A stretch of DNA of 64,000 bases from positions 124,001 through 188,000 of the forward strand of contig JAJIRX010000668.1 in assembly GCA_023853785.1 (NCBI GenBank), given 5' to 3'. The notes under the pieces were generated by a model, which was given only the letters and a program-made list of their open reading frames with translations, was not told where the DNA came from and searched no databases. Made by a program: the position numbers and the translations under genes. This document shows, in pieces, positions 14,701 to 26,737 of the stretch; positions within the stretch are counted from its first letter, which is position 1, and each line of letters starts with the position of its first letter. This stretch comes from Psilocybe azurescens. Its lineage: Eukaryota; Basidiomycota; Agaricomycetes; Agaricales; Agrocybaceae.

Positions 14701-17700
14701 AATTTGCGTTTTCTACGTACCTGAACGTGTATTCACGTTCTTTGTTTACACGCCCGGGTACTTGATTTACTCAGAACTTTACACTCTTCTGAGGACATCT
14801 TGATTGGCGGGCTTGATTGGCGGTGCACAGTCACTTAGGCATCAGTTTTTTGACCTTGTTGCGCAACTTTGCGTCCAGACCTCCCGCTATTTTCTTTGCT
14901 GACCGCATGACGTCGCCTCTTATTATGTGTGACCATCTCGTGGCTATTTTTTGATATACGTGTTCCGTGGGGATTATATTCAGTTGTATTCTTGTCTTTT
15001 AGTTATCCCCTTCACCCTTCACCTGGAAAATCGGCTACCTACTTTCCATTTCCACATAGGACAAGGTTTGTTCAGAGTCTAAAAATTACTCGTTCAACTG
15101 GCTCGCGGTACGTTTCGTTGCATGTGAACGTCATTTCTAATTCCTCTAATTCTACACATTGCTCACACCATCGTTGGGATTCGCTCGGGATTACTCTCGT
15201 CAGCGTCTATAAAACAACGAGTCAATGACACACAGGTGTCTAGTACTCGAATGTAAATATGTGGTAAGGCGAATCATTCATGTGCCTCGCAGTCTCACGA
15301 AAGTTTGGTAATTTTAGCAGCTATAGGCCCCAGGTGCTTTTCGTCTTCTACATACCACCGACTCTCAGGGAATTATGACGAAGCTTAACCTTTCGGAGGA
15401 CGATAATCGCCAGACGCATATAATTAACAAACTCGTATGCCCTCGTCGAAAGCTCGGATTCTGGCTCTCGCAATCGAGGGGAAAATGAAATCTGCGTGGC
15501 GAACGATTTCCCAACGATTTCCTTTCCTTTCTGGTTTATTGCCATTGGAGGTCTTGATGGCGTCTGTAGTGATGGTGATATGATCTATACAAAGTCTCTG
15601 CACCCGGACACAGCCCCACCTCCACCCTGGACCACATAGGTCATGGCGGCGGGGCCCGCAGAAGAAAATCGTGTGTCCGATGTTCACAAAGGCATTAGAA
15701 GCTTCATAGTGGTGAGAAAACCAGCTTAAATATGACGGATCCGTAGGACTGATTCTTGAGCAGGCGCAAGTCCAATCTCTGACTCTGAGTTCATAAAAAT
15801 AGCTGCATAACTTTGGTCGTCTGTATTCGCAGCATTCGCAGTTGACACCTAAGAACCAAATCAGAAACGACGATTACTGCCCCTTAAGCCCACATGCAAT
15901 AAAGTAAAAGCCAGCAGAAATCGAGAAACGCAGGCTCTCGTTGGCTTCGTGGGGGAGATGCTGGAGATTAGTCTGCGATTTTACGGTTCGAGGAAGTTAA
16001 CTATGATGGTCATGATGACGGCCTCTTTCCTTGTCTTTCTGCGGGAACATTATCCGAAAATCCTCAATAAAGCAGTAATTTAACAACGCCTTACAATCGA
16101 GGGATTGGCTCTGATTGACTTTGATGGATGAGTTTGATTGTCAGGGATTGTTGCCTTTTTGGTGCCAAGAACCCTCTACTGTGGCCGTGGTGTCTGGTGC
16201 GGTGAACACAAGAGAAAAGTTGCATGTTTCTTGTCCTCATCGGCATGCATTCGGGGCTTCTAATATACAGGCGAGTGCTGGCGTCGTTTGATGGGTTCCA
16301 GGGTCTCCTGGCCGGGGCTTTGCCTGTGGTGTTTCTGCACATGAAGTTGCATGTTGGTGAGCTTCATTCTATTCGATTCTGTCCTGTTCAGCAACGGATT
16401 CAGGTTGGATTACAGGCTGGCTACCTCTGATCTGTGACTTCGGGACACTCCCGCGGACGGAACTGCTTGTCAGTTAAGTCTCAAGTTGAATATTGCGGTG
16501 CAAAATTGGGCAAGCGCTTAATACAGAATAGTCATATTTCAAGTCCAGCATTAATGACAGTCGAGGGCTACAGGATGTTTTGTTATTACATGCGGGACCT
16601 CATGTATTGAGATTTAATGTGTCGATTCATTGCAACGAATGGCGTCCACTGGCTTAGATATTGAATGGCAGAGAGAAAGCATATCCATACCGAACGACAA
16701 AGATCATCAACATAATTCCGATCATTACTATTGTAGGCCACTCCGAATCGCCAGTATTTCTGTCCGTTTATGTATAAATTTGAACCTTGTACTATCATGA
16801 GGCCACTAAACGAGCCCTAGTACATGGCTGGCCGTTAGATTCTTCGGTGACCGTGAAACGATTTGGGCTCGACGGCCTTGAGCCCACTTACCACACCAAT
16901 ATGCTAATTGTGGGTCTTCGTCAAACTGCCCCATGACAGCTGATCTCCGACGTCCGTGCCACACTTAACGGTGTCTCTACCTATTTAGTCTTTCCTTCTC
17001 TACCGGGCAGTCCCTTACGTGTTGCCGAAGATTAAACCCTCAACAGCCATGTTTTCTTTTGAGTTTGTTTGACATACCAGTAAATTGCGGAGATGTGACT
17101 TGGAAATCATGAGACTAGTGAGCGTGAACGCTTTCAAGAATCGTTCTGTGGCGCACATCACCATGCTCCGATCTTTGTCATACAGCTGAATCTTATCTAT
17201 TCTAATCCTGGAAACGACAGCCACCTTATCCTGAAGCCCAATGCACTTCAATCGAGGCTTTAAGCTCGTGAATACACGGGTTAATAAATCTTCACTGTCA
17301 TGTCGGCCCTAGTGAACGTGAACACAGCTTGGAACTATTGTTTTCTACATGACAAATTGAACGGTATGAAGAAAGGACTATAGACCTCGGGCGGATCTCC
17401 GAATGCCGTTCCTCAATATCTACCCGGTGAAGCTGAGAAAAGAACCTTGCCATCGAAATGGAGCTCTCGATGGCGACAGACTCGTTCCTCGCGTGTTTAC
17501 TGACAGACGTACCAAAAATACGTTGTTCTTGTCTAGGCCACATTAACGAGATCTTTATTAGAAAACGCGTGGCTACTAGCCAAATTGACGGTCAAGTCTA
17601 TTCCAATATATTTTGATAGTCTCCCGAATAAACTACAAATTGACGCCAGCCAAACTGAAGCCTAAGACGCATGTTTAGACAGACAGGGATGGTCTGTCCT

Positions 17701-18644
17701 GGACCCCTCTGTCCCATTCTATTTTTCTTCGCGTCCTGGAATATTTGCCAATCAGAGGGGATAGATTCTGCCTGTGGACTCACAACAAAAATAAGGTACA
17801 CAGTAATTTCTTTTAACATTTTGCCGCAGTATGCCGACGGAACCGTTGCTCCTTCGATTCAAACATCGACAAAGCGCCTTTCTGCAATAATTTGGTTTTG
17901 TTCTGCTAGTTTTCTGCGCCTTGTAGTCTAATGTCTGCGCCTACTTCTCGGGATCGGCTAGTAAGTGGCTTTCTGATTGTTGCTTTGTCTTTTGCTCGTC
18001 TTCGATACTCAAATTGAAACAGGTTGATGCGTTTCGCTGATTACACTGCCGCAAACCGTGGCAAATGCCGTTGCATATGCGCGACAAAGTCTGTTTACGC
18101 TGGAATCGATAGCCCTTGCGTGTCTTTAACAAGAGAACATTGCCGACTGGCTTACGCCAAATCTTAATCCGAGGCAAAGGATTTAGTCGCTTCCATCAAA
18201 TGGAGTTAGTCAGATTCTCCGTGAAATCCCAGGGATCTCGTCGCCCGATCAAATTTGTGCTTTACCAGGGAGGATCGACGGGGGATACGACCCCAAATCT
18301 GGCCTCTCAAAAACCATGACATTCTGCTGCAATATTGTTAGCTGGTAAAACAGGACGGACTATTTCAACAGTCACAATGCCCGATTTGCCAATTGGCGAT
18401 TGAGAACTCTCTCGTTATATTCGTTTGGACCCATATTGTGGCCTTCATAAAATTATCCGTGGTTAACCGTGGCTACCACCCTGCTTCTCAATTTCTCATT
18501 CCCAATCGACCTGTAATCGATCATCCCCGCAGACTCGATCGTTTTTAAAGGGCCAAGGTTCAAGCATTACCTCAACTCTCTCCCCGCCCCTGTTTAGTAG
18601 TGCCAACTACCATCCGCCTACTCTATACTTTCACCACTTTCTAA
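11752..18644. other. 6.9 kb gene-poor region
   Basis: No ORF in this stretch encodes a recognisable domain; all are short (up to about 115 codons), lack convincing splice structure and occur in all frames. The base composition is AT-leaning compared with neighbouring genes. It may contain eroded transposon sequence, but I found no long terminal repeats, terminal inverted repeats, reverse transcriptase or transposase motif by eye. The last 300 bases (18340-18644) include pyrimidine-rich sequence and should be the promoter and 5' leader of the TEA gene. Confidence 0.5.
14557..14581. repeat. Short inverted repeat (hairpin)
   Basis: TTGAGCGG and CCGCTCAA form a perfect 8-base stem around a 9-base AT-rich loop. 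It lies in the gene-poor stretch and has no gene next to it, so its role, if any, is unknown; a chance palindrome is possible. Confidence 0.5.
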
Positions 18645-20320
18645 ATGCCCTTCATGGACTGGCAATCTGGACCCCCTTCCTCTAGCTCTTCGAAGCAAGA
18701 ATATGGATTTATCTGCATGTCGACAACCGTAGACGATCTTTCGTACACACCCTCCGAACAGGAAAGGTCTAGAGACGAGGCACAGTTCGTCGCTACTGGC
18801 CGCAGAAGTTGGAAAACTCTCAAGGGCAAAGGCGAAGCCGTATGGCCGCCACTGCTGTAAGTTTACTCAATGCATTATAATGATTTATTTACTAACATCT
18901 CCACAGAGAGGCTTCTCTTCTCGAAGGTAGTTATATTAATGACACTGTCAAGTCGAGCCTGCAATGACATCGCTCCCCAGCGCTAGAGAAATATCAACCT
19001 GATAATTTGGGCTCGAAACCTGACAAGACTTTTGGGCGATTTCCGATGCGTAACAGGTTCATTTCAGATTATATTTTCGAAACCACCGGCAAGAGACGAA
19101 CCCCGAAACAAGTCGGCAGCCGTTTGCAGCAACTTCGCGATACATGCAAAAAGGAGAAGAGTACGTTTACACCGCCTTTATGTTCTTCGCACATATTTAT
19201 GCCCCGCCAGTCCTGCAGCTCATTTCTCACAGAAGTCCGTCGGAAGCTCCATCTACTGGCTCACAGTCAGATTATAGTCCCTGTGTCTCGCCCTCTCCTC
19301 CTCCTCAACCTGAATATTGCCCTATTGTGTCCCCAACAAAGCCTGTACATGTCAGGATCAACTTGCAGAACGAACTTTGGCCCACAAGAATACCTTGCAT
19401 TGACTTTGTCAGCAAAGACGTCGCCAACCCTCAAACCATTCAACTTGCTCCTGCTGCTTGCACTCCGAATGGTTCAATTCCGCAGGATATGACAACTTCA
19501 ATTCTACCGTTTCTTTGTAGCATGGTCCAGTTTGCATCTCCTTTTCCTTTATTGCCACAGTCTACCTTTATTGTCTACGCAAATGGGTCGAATTCCCCCA
19601 TGCATATGGAAAGCGCTCCTGTCAAATGTCTTTCTTCTCCCGCGGACAGATCAGGATGGTTATATTCTTCGGAGCTCGTACCGGGATTTTGGGGAAACTT
19701 TGCTCGAGTCATGGCATGTCAACTTTCGGCTAACAGTCATTGCTTCTGCTAACACACACACACAGATATCACCCAATTCACTATTCTACAGACGTTGAAG
19801 CCGATGCCCTCTCAGCAACCGCAAGGCTCCGGTTCCACGACCCGCAACGTCTCCATCATTTACAAATTTTTCTTGACTCCCACAGCCTCAAGGAAATTGT
19901 CGAACAACGCGTATCCAATGAACTATCTGCCCACCGACGAAGTCAGTGACTTTTCTCAAATATCATCATTGTTCGAAGTGCCTTACCTTTAGTCTGCAGC
20001 CTGTATCGATGTCCTCTCAAATCAACTCGAACCTGCTCTATTCTCAATGGCCGACCACACATAACAATTATTCGCATCAGTCAGGGCCAAGCTACCAAGT
20101 TGATTCTTCTTTCGATATGATTTCTGGAAATCCACTAGCTTCTTTTTCTTCTGCGCCACAACGTTGCGGTTTCTCTACATCGAGGGACGTCATGCCAAAA
20201 TACGATGCCATCGGGGCAATGTCCCAAATGGATTCTGGACCTTATTACCAACCTCTTGACTCGAATTTCCTGTTCAACGTCGAAAATTCCCTTCAGACAT
20301 CATATAGTTCCTACTCATAG
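18645..20320 (+). CDS. TEA/ATTS-domain transcription factor (AbaA/Tec1/TEAD family)
   Basis: DNA-binding regulator with an N-terminal TEA domain, split by introns: GKGEAVWPPLLEASLLEALE, then KTFGRFPMRNRFISDYIFE, then TTGKRRTPKQVGSRLQQLRD and TCKKEK. The order of helices, the NRFISDYI block and KRRTPKQVGSRLQ recognition helix are diagnostic. AbaA and Tec1 relatives govern conidiation and filamentation; basidiomycete roles are mostly untested. Downstream are a Pro/Ser-rich stretch (SPCVSPSPPPQPEYCPI), a more conserved block (STFIVYANGSNSPMHMESAP, SGWLYSSELVPGFW, ITQFTILQTLKP), which resembles the partner-binding region of the family, and a low-complexity C-terminus ending TSYSSYS at 20318-20320. 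The intron near 19730-19764 contains a (CA)n tract. It converges with TAN1, 134 bases apart. Confidence 0.9.
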
Positions 20321-20454
20321 CATTCTTCTCCAGACATTTGCATTCATTTACATTATTTCAGGACCAACAAACCTCTAGCACATCATGGGACCAATAGAAA
20401 TTCTTTTTGTATATTATCAGTTTGTATCTTTAGTAGGGACACAAAAATTTTACA

Positions 20455-21721
20455 TTACTCATTGCGCTCCATCAATGCTTTATTAGCTGGCTCCACTGGT
20501 TTACCAGATGAGGAGGATATGCGGCTTTCTTCCTGCGGTTGGTCATTGCGCTTGGCTATTTCTGTGACGTTAAACTTATGTAACTGGTAGTAGTCCTCGA
20601 CAACAGAGACACCACATATGCTCTGGGGTAATCGGCGTCAGCCCTCGGTGTTTTCAAATATGGCAAGGCAGACCTTGAACACTTCAACCAAAAGGAAAAT
20701 CTGGGGATCTTGTAAATCGACGGAATGGCCCTCCGGGACGCACTGTGCCACACTTTGAATCAATACTGGCCGAGGTATTGTGGTATGATTGCGGACGCGC
20801 AATTCGATTTTGAACTAGACGGCCGGGAAAATGAGGGGGTCGACAAAACACCGAGTGGTAAGTCTTTCTGACCTTGAATGAAGTGTCAGGGTGTTTATCG
20901 AAAAAATCCTTGAATACTTTTCGGCAGAGAGACTGAATTTCGGGAAGATTGGCAACGCATGATCCGGAGACAGGAACCAGACGGTGAACGTATCTAACGT
21001 CGTTGATAAGAAGAGCGGGCCATGAGAGAACTGAGGTCTTACCGCGTGCGGGTAATGCCCGACTTTTGTACAGATTGGATATATTTTACGACGAGCTCCA
21101 CGGGATCCACAGGCGGTTTGCATGATATGAAAATTACTGCGGTCCCCTTGATGAGCTAGGTTAAAACGCCAAGGGGGCGCGCTTACCACATGGCGTATTT
21201 GTCTGACAATTTGCTACAGATGAAGAGATGAGTTCCAGGTGTGTTTAATGCAAAAGAGGTAGAGAGTTGCTTGCCAAAAAGTTGTTGGGCACGGGGACGC
21301 TTGATAGCAGATACCTCGCTCGCAATCTGATCTTCCAGACTGAGGCCGGCCTCTGTTTCCGAATCGGAGTTGTCTAGTGGCCACAGTTCTGATGCTATCT
21401 GGTGAAAATTCAGCACCTTTGAACGACAGAGTATCTAACTGACAAACCAAATCAAACAATTCGTATATTTCACCGACGGTTTGTTTTTCTTTTCCTTTTA
21501 CGCCTGTGGTTGTATATGAGCGTTGGGATATATACTCGATGGTATACGCACAGCTCACCCAAACACCAGGACCTTCGACATGTCTTTTTCCCCAGACCGG
21601 TGTTCCATCCTGGAAATGATATTGATAATAATGCAGAAGAGATAATCGATTGACTCACCGACCGATACTTTTTCTTTCTCTTGTTATCGTCGCCCTGGAA
21701 CTTGCGTTTAGAATCAGACAT
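20455..21721 (-). CDS. TAN1: THUMP-domain tRNA acetylation cofactor TAN1
   Basis: Adaptor that helps the RNA acetyltransferase Kre33/NAT10 form N4-acetylcytidine at position 12 of tRNA-Ser and tRNA-Leu. Start 21721 gives MSDSKRKFQGDDNKRKKKYR, then GTPVWGKRHVEGPGVWVSCV and KGKEKQTVGEIYELFDL. The middle reads VIFISCKPPVDPVELVVKYI, and the THUMP part contains RLVPVSGSCVANLPEIQSLC, RPVLIQSVAQCVPEGHSVDL, PQIFLLVEVFK and SICGVSVVEDYYQLHKFNV. An apparent in-frame TGA near 20646 lies within a 51-base intron (20673-20623). It ends ANKALMERNE at 20455. All family blocks are in order, so the protein should be functional. Confidence 0.9.
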
Positions 21722-21868
21722 GACAGTCAAAACCAACGCTATCGATGCGATAAATTGCCTGATGGTTCTGGCACCAGCAGTAAAACACCAATTACCTGCC
21801 GAAAAATCTATACACTGGTAGCGCGTAAATATTAGGCATATGTTAAACATAAAAACATAACAACATGA

Positions 21869-21972
21869 GCCGCTTTGGCGTAGTGGTAGCGCGTCTCACT
21901 TGTATGGCTGGTCGTATATTCTGACCACTCAAATACATGAGAAGGTCATTCGTTCAATCCGGGTAAGCGGCA
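21869..21972 (+). tRNA. tRNA-Thr (anticodon TGT) with intron
   Basis: Acceptor arms GCCGCTT and AAGCGGC pair perfectly, followed by discriminator A. The D arm GCGT...GCGC, anticodon stem TCTCA/TGAGA and T arm ATTCG/CGGGT around TTCAATC all form. Loop positions 32-37 read C T TGT A, giving anticodon TGT (21901-21903), threonine. A 32-base intron (21905-21936) sits at the canonical place one base 3' of the anticodon and contains a TGGTC/GACCA hairpin. Internal A and B boxes are present. It is 148 bases upstream of the TAN1 start on the other strand; whether the two share regulation is unknown. Confidence 0.9.
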
Positions 21973-21977
21973 TTTTT
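21973..21977 (+). terminator. RNA polymerase III terminator of the tRNA gene
   Basis: A T5 run directly follows the tRNA discriminator base, the standard Pol III stop signal. Confidence 0.75.
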
Positions 21978-23776
21978 GCGTTTTCGCCCTATTTTTCAGC
22001 TTTAAAGTTTCCTTTCTATACCTAAATGATATATGTTCTACTTCTACCTGCAAGCTCAAATTAGAACTGAGTCTCCAAGGAATTACTTGCGAATCACTGG
22101 CCTATCATAAATCATACATAGGCGCCTAGTCATCATCTACGCCTCCTTGCGCTCTTGATTCTACTTCCAGTGCGTCTAATCGACGGCAGACAGACAGACA
22201 GCCTGTCGACTATAACACAAAACATAATAAATTGTGAAACGATTTAAGATTCGCCGACCTTTCCCCTTACTCAAGTTGCCCAGGACAGAAAGAAATTCGC
22301 GGCGGTGCCGATGTTCGTCTTGTTGGCAAGTAATTGAAGTCTGATTGAACTATTTGGAAAAGGTCCCGCATCCCAGGAGCTAACAACTTGGTTTTGGCAG
22401 CCGTAGGAAAAAATATCATTAGATATTGAAGATGGTTTGGAGCATATAGAGTTAAGTAACTGGCTCAAACCCCCAACGTTACAGTGTGGGATGGGTTAAT
22501 TGCTATACCTGACACAGCAACAAGGTTTTTGGAGCAAATAAAACTAAACCCGGAAACCATGTACAAAGCTGCTGCTGGCGCACCTGCGTAGCATTTCGAG
22601 TTGAAATTAATGGACTGTCGAATTATTTCTATTTGCGATGCGTATATCATGATTGGTTGTCTCTGTGACATGGGTCCTCGCATCAGCGTCCTTGGACTCA
22701 ATACAGGTTGACGGATATACTGGTTATCGTGGTCGCATATCTACCCATTCCTGTACCCTCTCCTTGTCGAGCGGGCGTTAGTTCCATTTCTCAGTAATTC
22801 ATATGTGTCGTGCTCATCAAATCTACCCCCAGTGAACGAACACGTATTCCAGTTACTCACAGACGCCGTAGGCGGGATGCCCAAATATACGTCGGCGGTA
22901 GCTATGTAGTAGCCAGATGGTTGGATTGGCACATGATAGTATTGCGCTTCATTCATTTCGCATCCCAGCGCGTCCATGGTTTATCACAAGATTTTGCACT
23001 TCCAAACCGTGGGCACTGCGGGAGAGATGGCATTAGAAATTTCCGTAATGTTCGTCGAAGACACGAAGCAGATCATTAAACGCCAGAGCTCGGATGGCTC
23101 CCGAATCGGAGCAGCTATGGAACCAGTTGGGCTCCAGGTAATGATCTGAGATCTGCGCGTAATACCCCCGGACCCGGTCCATGCAATGGAGTCTGGACGG
23201 TGAAGGGGATGTCCGTGAGGCATCCCAGAAACTGGATTGCGGAGAATACATTGTACGCGATGATCTGCTGATTTTATGTTACTTACTAGCCGATTTATAG
23301 TTCGTGTAGGTCGTGCCTGGTCCATCGAAAGGAAACGTCCCTCTGTCAAGGACAAAGAATATGATAAAAGTGGGAAAGTCAGCCAATAATTTAATTGCTA
23401 TTAGGTAGTCGTGGAGACGGGGTAATAATAAGTAAAGTTGACGTGAGCGATTGTATAGCATATAGGCGTTGGATGATCGTTAATGTGAGAAGAAGAGTGA
23501 AGGCTAGCTCCAACATTTCGTACTGCATGGGCAGGTGACAAGCAGTGCATGAAAGCATAGGTTCAAGAAATTTGGCGTGTGTGCGTGCGGATGCAACTCC
23601 GCGCGTGATGAAGAGAATAGGTATGACACAAAAGAAAAGAATGAATGATAGACGTTGAACAACATGCACCAAAGCGAGAGAGCACTCTTCTTGAAGAGAA
23701 TAATTATAACAAGAACAGAGAGGAGAAAAGGCAAAGCCGAAAGCAGTCACAGAAATCGGTCTCCAAACGGCGTAAA
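21978..23776. other. 1.8 kb region with unassigned minus-strand coding-like sequence
   Basis: Several short minus-strand ORFs occur at 22270-23360 (for example GTFPFDGPGTTYTNYKSAS near 23340 and VFSAIQFLG near 23240, around a GTAAGT-like junction). They look like possible exons of a decayed or poorly sequenced gene, but stops interrupt each frame and I do not recognise a family. A short CAGACAGACAGACAG tract lies near 22190. No gene is called. Confidence 0.35.
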
Positions 23777-25783
23777 TTACACCAATGCTGCGGACTGAAG
23801 ATATCCTCGGAAAATGGAGTCGCGTACTAGATAGATACGTTAATCTCGTTATCAATAACTTGACGATGAAGGAAAACAAACCATTTCCAATAATGCGTTG
23901 GGTCGCCTTCGTATCCTTTAGATGATGTTAGATCGTTGCTCTTTGTAGAATTAATGAAGATGACTTACCACAACACTGGTGAAATGAGTATAGAGAACAC
24001 GACGATTTTCGTTGTTTCGCCTATGCACCTGCAGGAAATGGGCCCGGAAATATTGAACAACGGTCTCGTAATCGTTTGATCGTTCTCCAAAAGAAGTGAT
24101 ACTACAAAAGATATTCAGAATTCAGACAGTAATCGCTGCCACTGAAGACTCACTATTTGCGAACTTTTAGACCGTTGTCTAATTTTGCCTTCAAAAGATC
24201 GGTCTTATCTATAGCATGGGAAAAAGATGAGCAAAATCAATCAATGATGGAGGCTGTGCCATACTTAGGAAAAGGACAAGGTGAACGCTCTTTAAAAGGG
24301 CATTCGAACACACTTGAGTGAAAAGTTGAAGGGAATCATCGATCCGGTTCACGCGAGGGTCTTCTTCCAGGTACTGATACAAAAATATTAGCACCCCAAT
24401 GTCTTTCTAGTAATGAAAAACCATACCTGATCAAATGCGCTTACTGGAGCAACAAAGATGATGGCATTGGCGTCGTCGAAGTAGGGTACCCACGAGTGTC
24501 GCTGTCCCCGCGCACCGCCAACGTCGAAAAGATGCCAGGTAACTAGCTTTCCATGGATATTAACATCAAATATGTGCTCTGCCACGCCCATGGTCTGGAT
24601 TCGAGCGTGCAAGATGTCGTCTGAGAAAATGAAGTGAATATATGCGTATAAAATGTATAAAACAAGGTATTTTTACCAGTGGTTGGCACATAATCAGGAG
24701 ATGCCACGCGCGAGATATGCCTCAAGAAACTGACAGGGGTGACATGAGCGAAGTAAATAGCCTAGAAACCGTATTGACTCACAACTCGGACCATTCGTCC
24801 AACTTCAGGCGACGTTTGGCAATCATGCCCTTGACCGTCTGGTTGCTCCAAAGTTCGTGGATATCTTCCTCGCATGCCTCGAGCATACGACCGATTTCCT
24901 GGACCATGGGATCTGGAGTAAAATCCTGTGATTCGCTCACACGAGGTTTCTTCTCATTAGCAATAGATGGACGTTTAGTTTGTTTGATCTTTGTCAGGGC
25001 GTTTTCGATTGTCCGTGCTTGCCATCCGCTACGTACGTAAACGCCTCCTTTCCCAGAGCCAGACACCGTAATCCCTCCGCTCAGTCGATCAGCGAGTTGG
25101 GACTCAGCAGCCATGAGAGGTGACAGGCGGCGTCGCAAATTTGCTATCTGGAGAGCTCCTGCGTCCTTGGATTGGCCTACATTGTTCGAAGTGCTAGGGG
25201 CTTCCGAATGCGCAATAGAGCTAGGAGAGCCGTTGACAGCACCATTGCTATCCATCAGCGATGTCGAGGGAGAAGGTTGGTCTGCGATTCCATTGCTCTT
25301 GGACCTGTGTGAAGATATTGGGTTAATGTCCAAAATGTCGCCGCTGTCGTCGTCCAAGACATCGTCCCATTGCTCCAAAGTGTTCAATATCTGCTTCAAA
25401 GAATGAACCACGTTGAAATAAATGACAGCTGTCCAGGAAGAGCGTTCCTGATCAAGCGAATTCGGCTTGTACATGAGTTGAAATTGTTTCTGAAGCGTCG
25501 ACTTTCCACTTTCGGCTTGCCCCAACAGTAATAACTGGCGATAAGCGCTCACAGTAAGTGTATGCGTAAAGAAAGGGGGATAAGGACATACTTTGACATC
25601 GCCCCTCTTTTTCTTCAACCTCTCTCGTTCTTCTCGTAGATCCTCATCAATTTGTTCAGAGATTCTTTTCGCTTCGGCTTCTGCCTCTAGACGGACGGCG
25701 CGCTCCGAGTCCGTCTCTGTGGGCGAGGGTTTCATAGCAGCGGTAATTGGGTCATCCTGGCTGTATAAGGAGGGAGAACGCAT
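23777..25783 (-). CDS. Heterotrimeric G-protein alpha subunit, divergent, with long insertion and altered switch II
   Basis: G-alpha protein, about 510 residues after splicing. The start at 25783 gives MRSPSLYSQDDPITAAMKPS with no MGxxxS myristoylation site, then a charged coiled-coil-like stretch. The P-loop is GQAESGKSTLQKQFQLMY (residues about 69-86). A Ser/Asn-rich insertion of about 150 residues follows in the helical domain, then GRMLEACEEDIHELW and the switch I RIQTMGV. Switch II is HLFDVGGARGQRHSWVPYF, where the usual Gln after DVGG is Ala. NKTDLLKAKLDNGLKV supplies the base-specificity motif, rebuilt across an intron, and FTSVVDTKAT replaces the TCAT loop. The end reads VRDSIFRGYLQSAALV at 23777. 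It probably signals in pheromone or nutrient sensing, but with altered GTPase behaviour. Divergent from the cyclophilin gene by 170 bases. Confidence 0.9.
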
Positions 25784-25953
25784 TCCTGAGGGAGCGGGGA
25801 GTATGATGGTAGTGAGGAAGAGAGAGCAGACCTAATCTTGGAAGGAAAGCGTACTAAATAAACGTGAAGAACTGCCCCTCTCATTTCCGAGTAACGTTCC
25901 CAGTCACACGTCTATTCACTTGATCTTTGTCACACACCCAAATCTGAACAAAA

Positions 25954-26737
25954 ATGGTACTGTCTTCCGTTCCACCATCACAAACTACTAGTATTGACTG
26001 ACACATGCACAGTCTGTTACTCTACATACTACCCACGGTGACCTCAAAGTATGTCCAAAATATTATACCACTACTACCCGCCTACTCACATGTGACCGTT
26101 AGATTGAAGTATTCTGTGAGGCTGTTCCAAAGGCCGCTGAGGTTCGTGTCCATCCATCGCCATCAGAGTTGCACTGACATCCTTTCAATAGAACTTTCTA
26201 GCACTATGTGCTTCAGGCTACTATGATGGTTGCATATTTCATCGCAATATTCGAGGATTCATGATCCAGACAGGCGACCCCACCAACACCGGCAAGGGAG
26301 GGCAAAGCATCTGGGGTGCTCCGTTCTCTGACGAAATCAGGTCCACGCTTAAGGTCATTACCCTCCGTCGAGTCTTCTTTCGTGCTCTGATCCGCATTTA
26401 CTTGAACAGTTTAATAACCGAGGAGTTGTCGCAATGGCCAATTCAGGGAATGATACTGACTCGAACAAATCCCAGTTCTTTATCACTTATGCGAAGCAGC
26501 CGCATCTCGACGGCAAACATACCATCTTCGGTAAAGTGATCGATGGCGCTGACTCGACTTTGGATTCGATGGAACGTGTCCCAGTTACCAACAAAAACCG
26601 GCCTCTAAACGAGATCAAGTTGACCGACGTAGGCCATCTAGTTCTCATGATGCGAAGCATGACTGACCTTTCTTTCATAGGTTACAATTCATTCAAATCC
26701 CATCGCGGACGCCGAATTGGCTGGCACTCGCGGATGA
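25954..26737 (+). CDS. Cyclophilin-type peptidyl-prolyl isomerase (PPIL3/Cyp10-like)
   Basis: Small single-domain cyclophilin, about 160 residues. The first exon encodes only the Met (ATG at 25954, then GTACTG donor), joined to [59 protein letters not shown] (active-site FHR...F.IQTGDP), [35 protein letters not shown] and [20 protein letters not shown]. The end is [18 protein letters not shown] at 26735-26737. The order and the short length match PPIL3/Cyp10, a nuclear cyclophilin associated with spliceosomes. One intron uses the GTTCGT donor. It is convergent with the capping protein gene. Confidence 0.92.

Noticed and set aside
15348..15687. Overlapping minus-strand ORFs with a few cysteines
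   Set aside because: No recognisable motif and frequent stops; not better than chance in this region.
19640..19720. Possible frameshift in the TEA gene, because a second frame reads plausibly (YRDFGETLLESWH)
   Set aside because: The first frame (SGWLYSSELVPGFW) can be spliced in correct phase to ITQFTILQTLKP without any base change.
20623..20673. In-frame TGA in TAN1 that looked like a nonsense mutation
   Set aside because: The TGA lies in a 51-base intron with GTCTGC donor and CCCCAG acceptor; removing it joins LLVEVFK to SICGVSVVED in frame.
23391..23879. 162-codon minus-strand ORF past the G-alpha end
   Set aside because: It is a shadow frame overlapping the last G-alpha exon; the content is low-complexity hydrophobic sequence.
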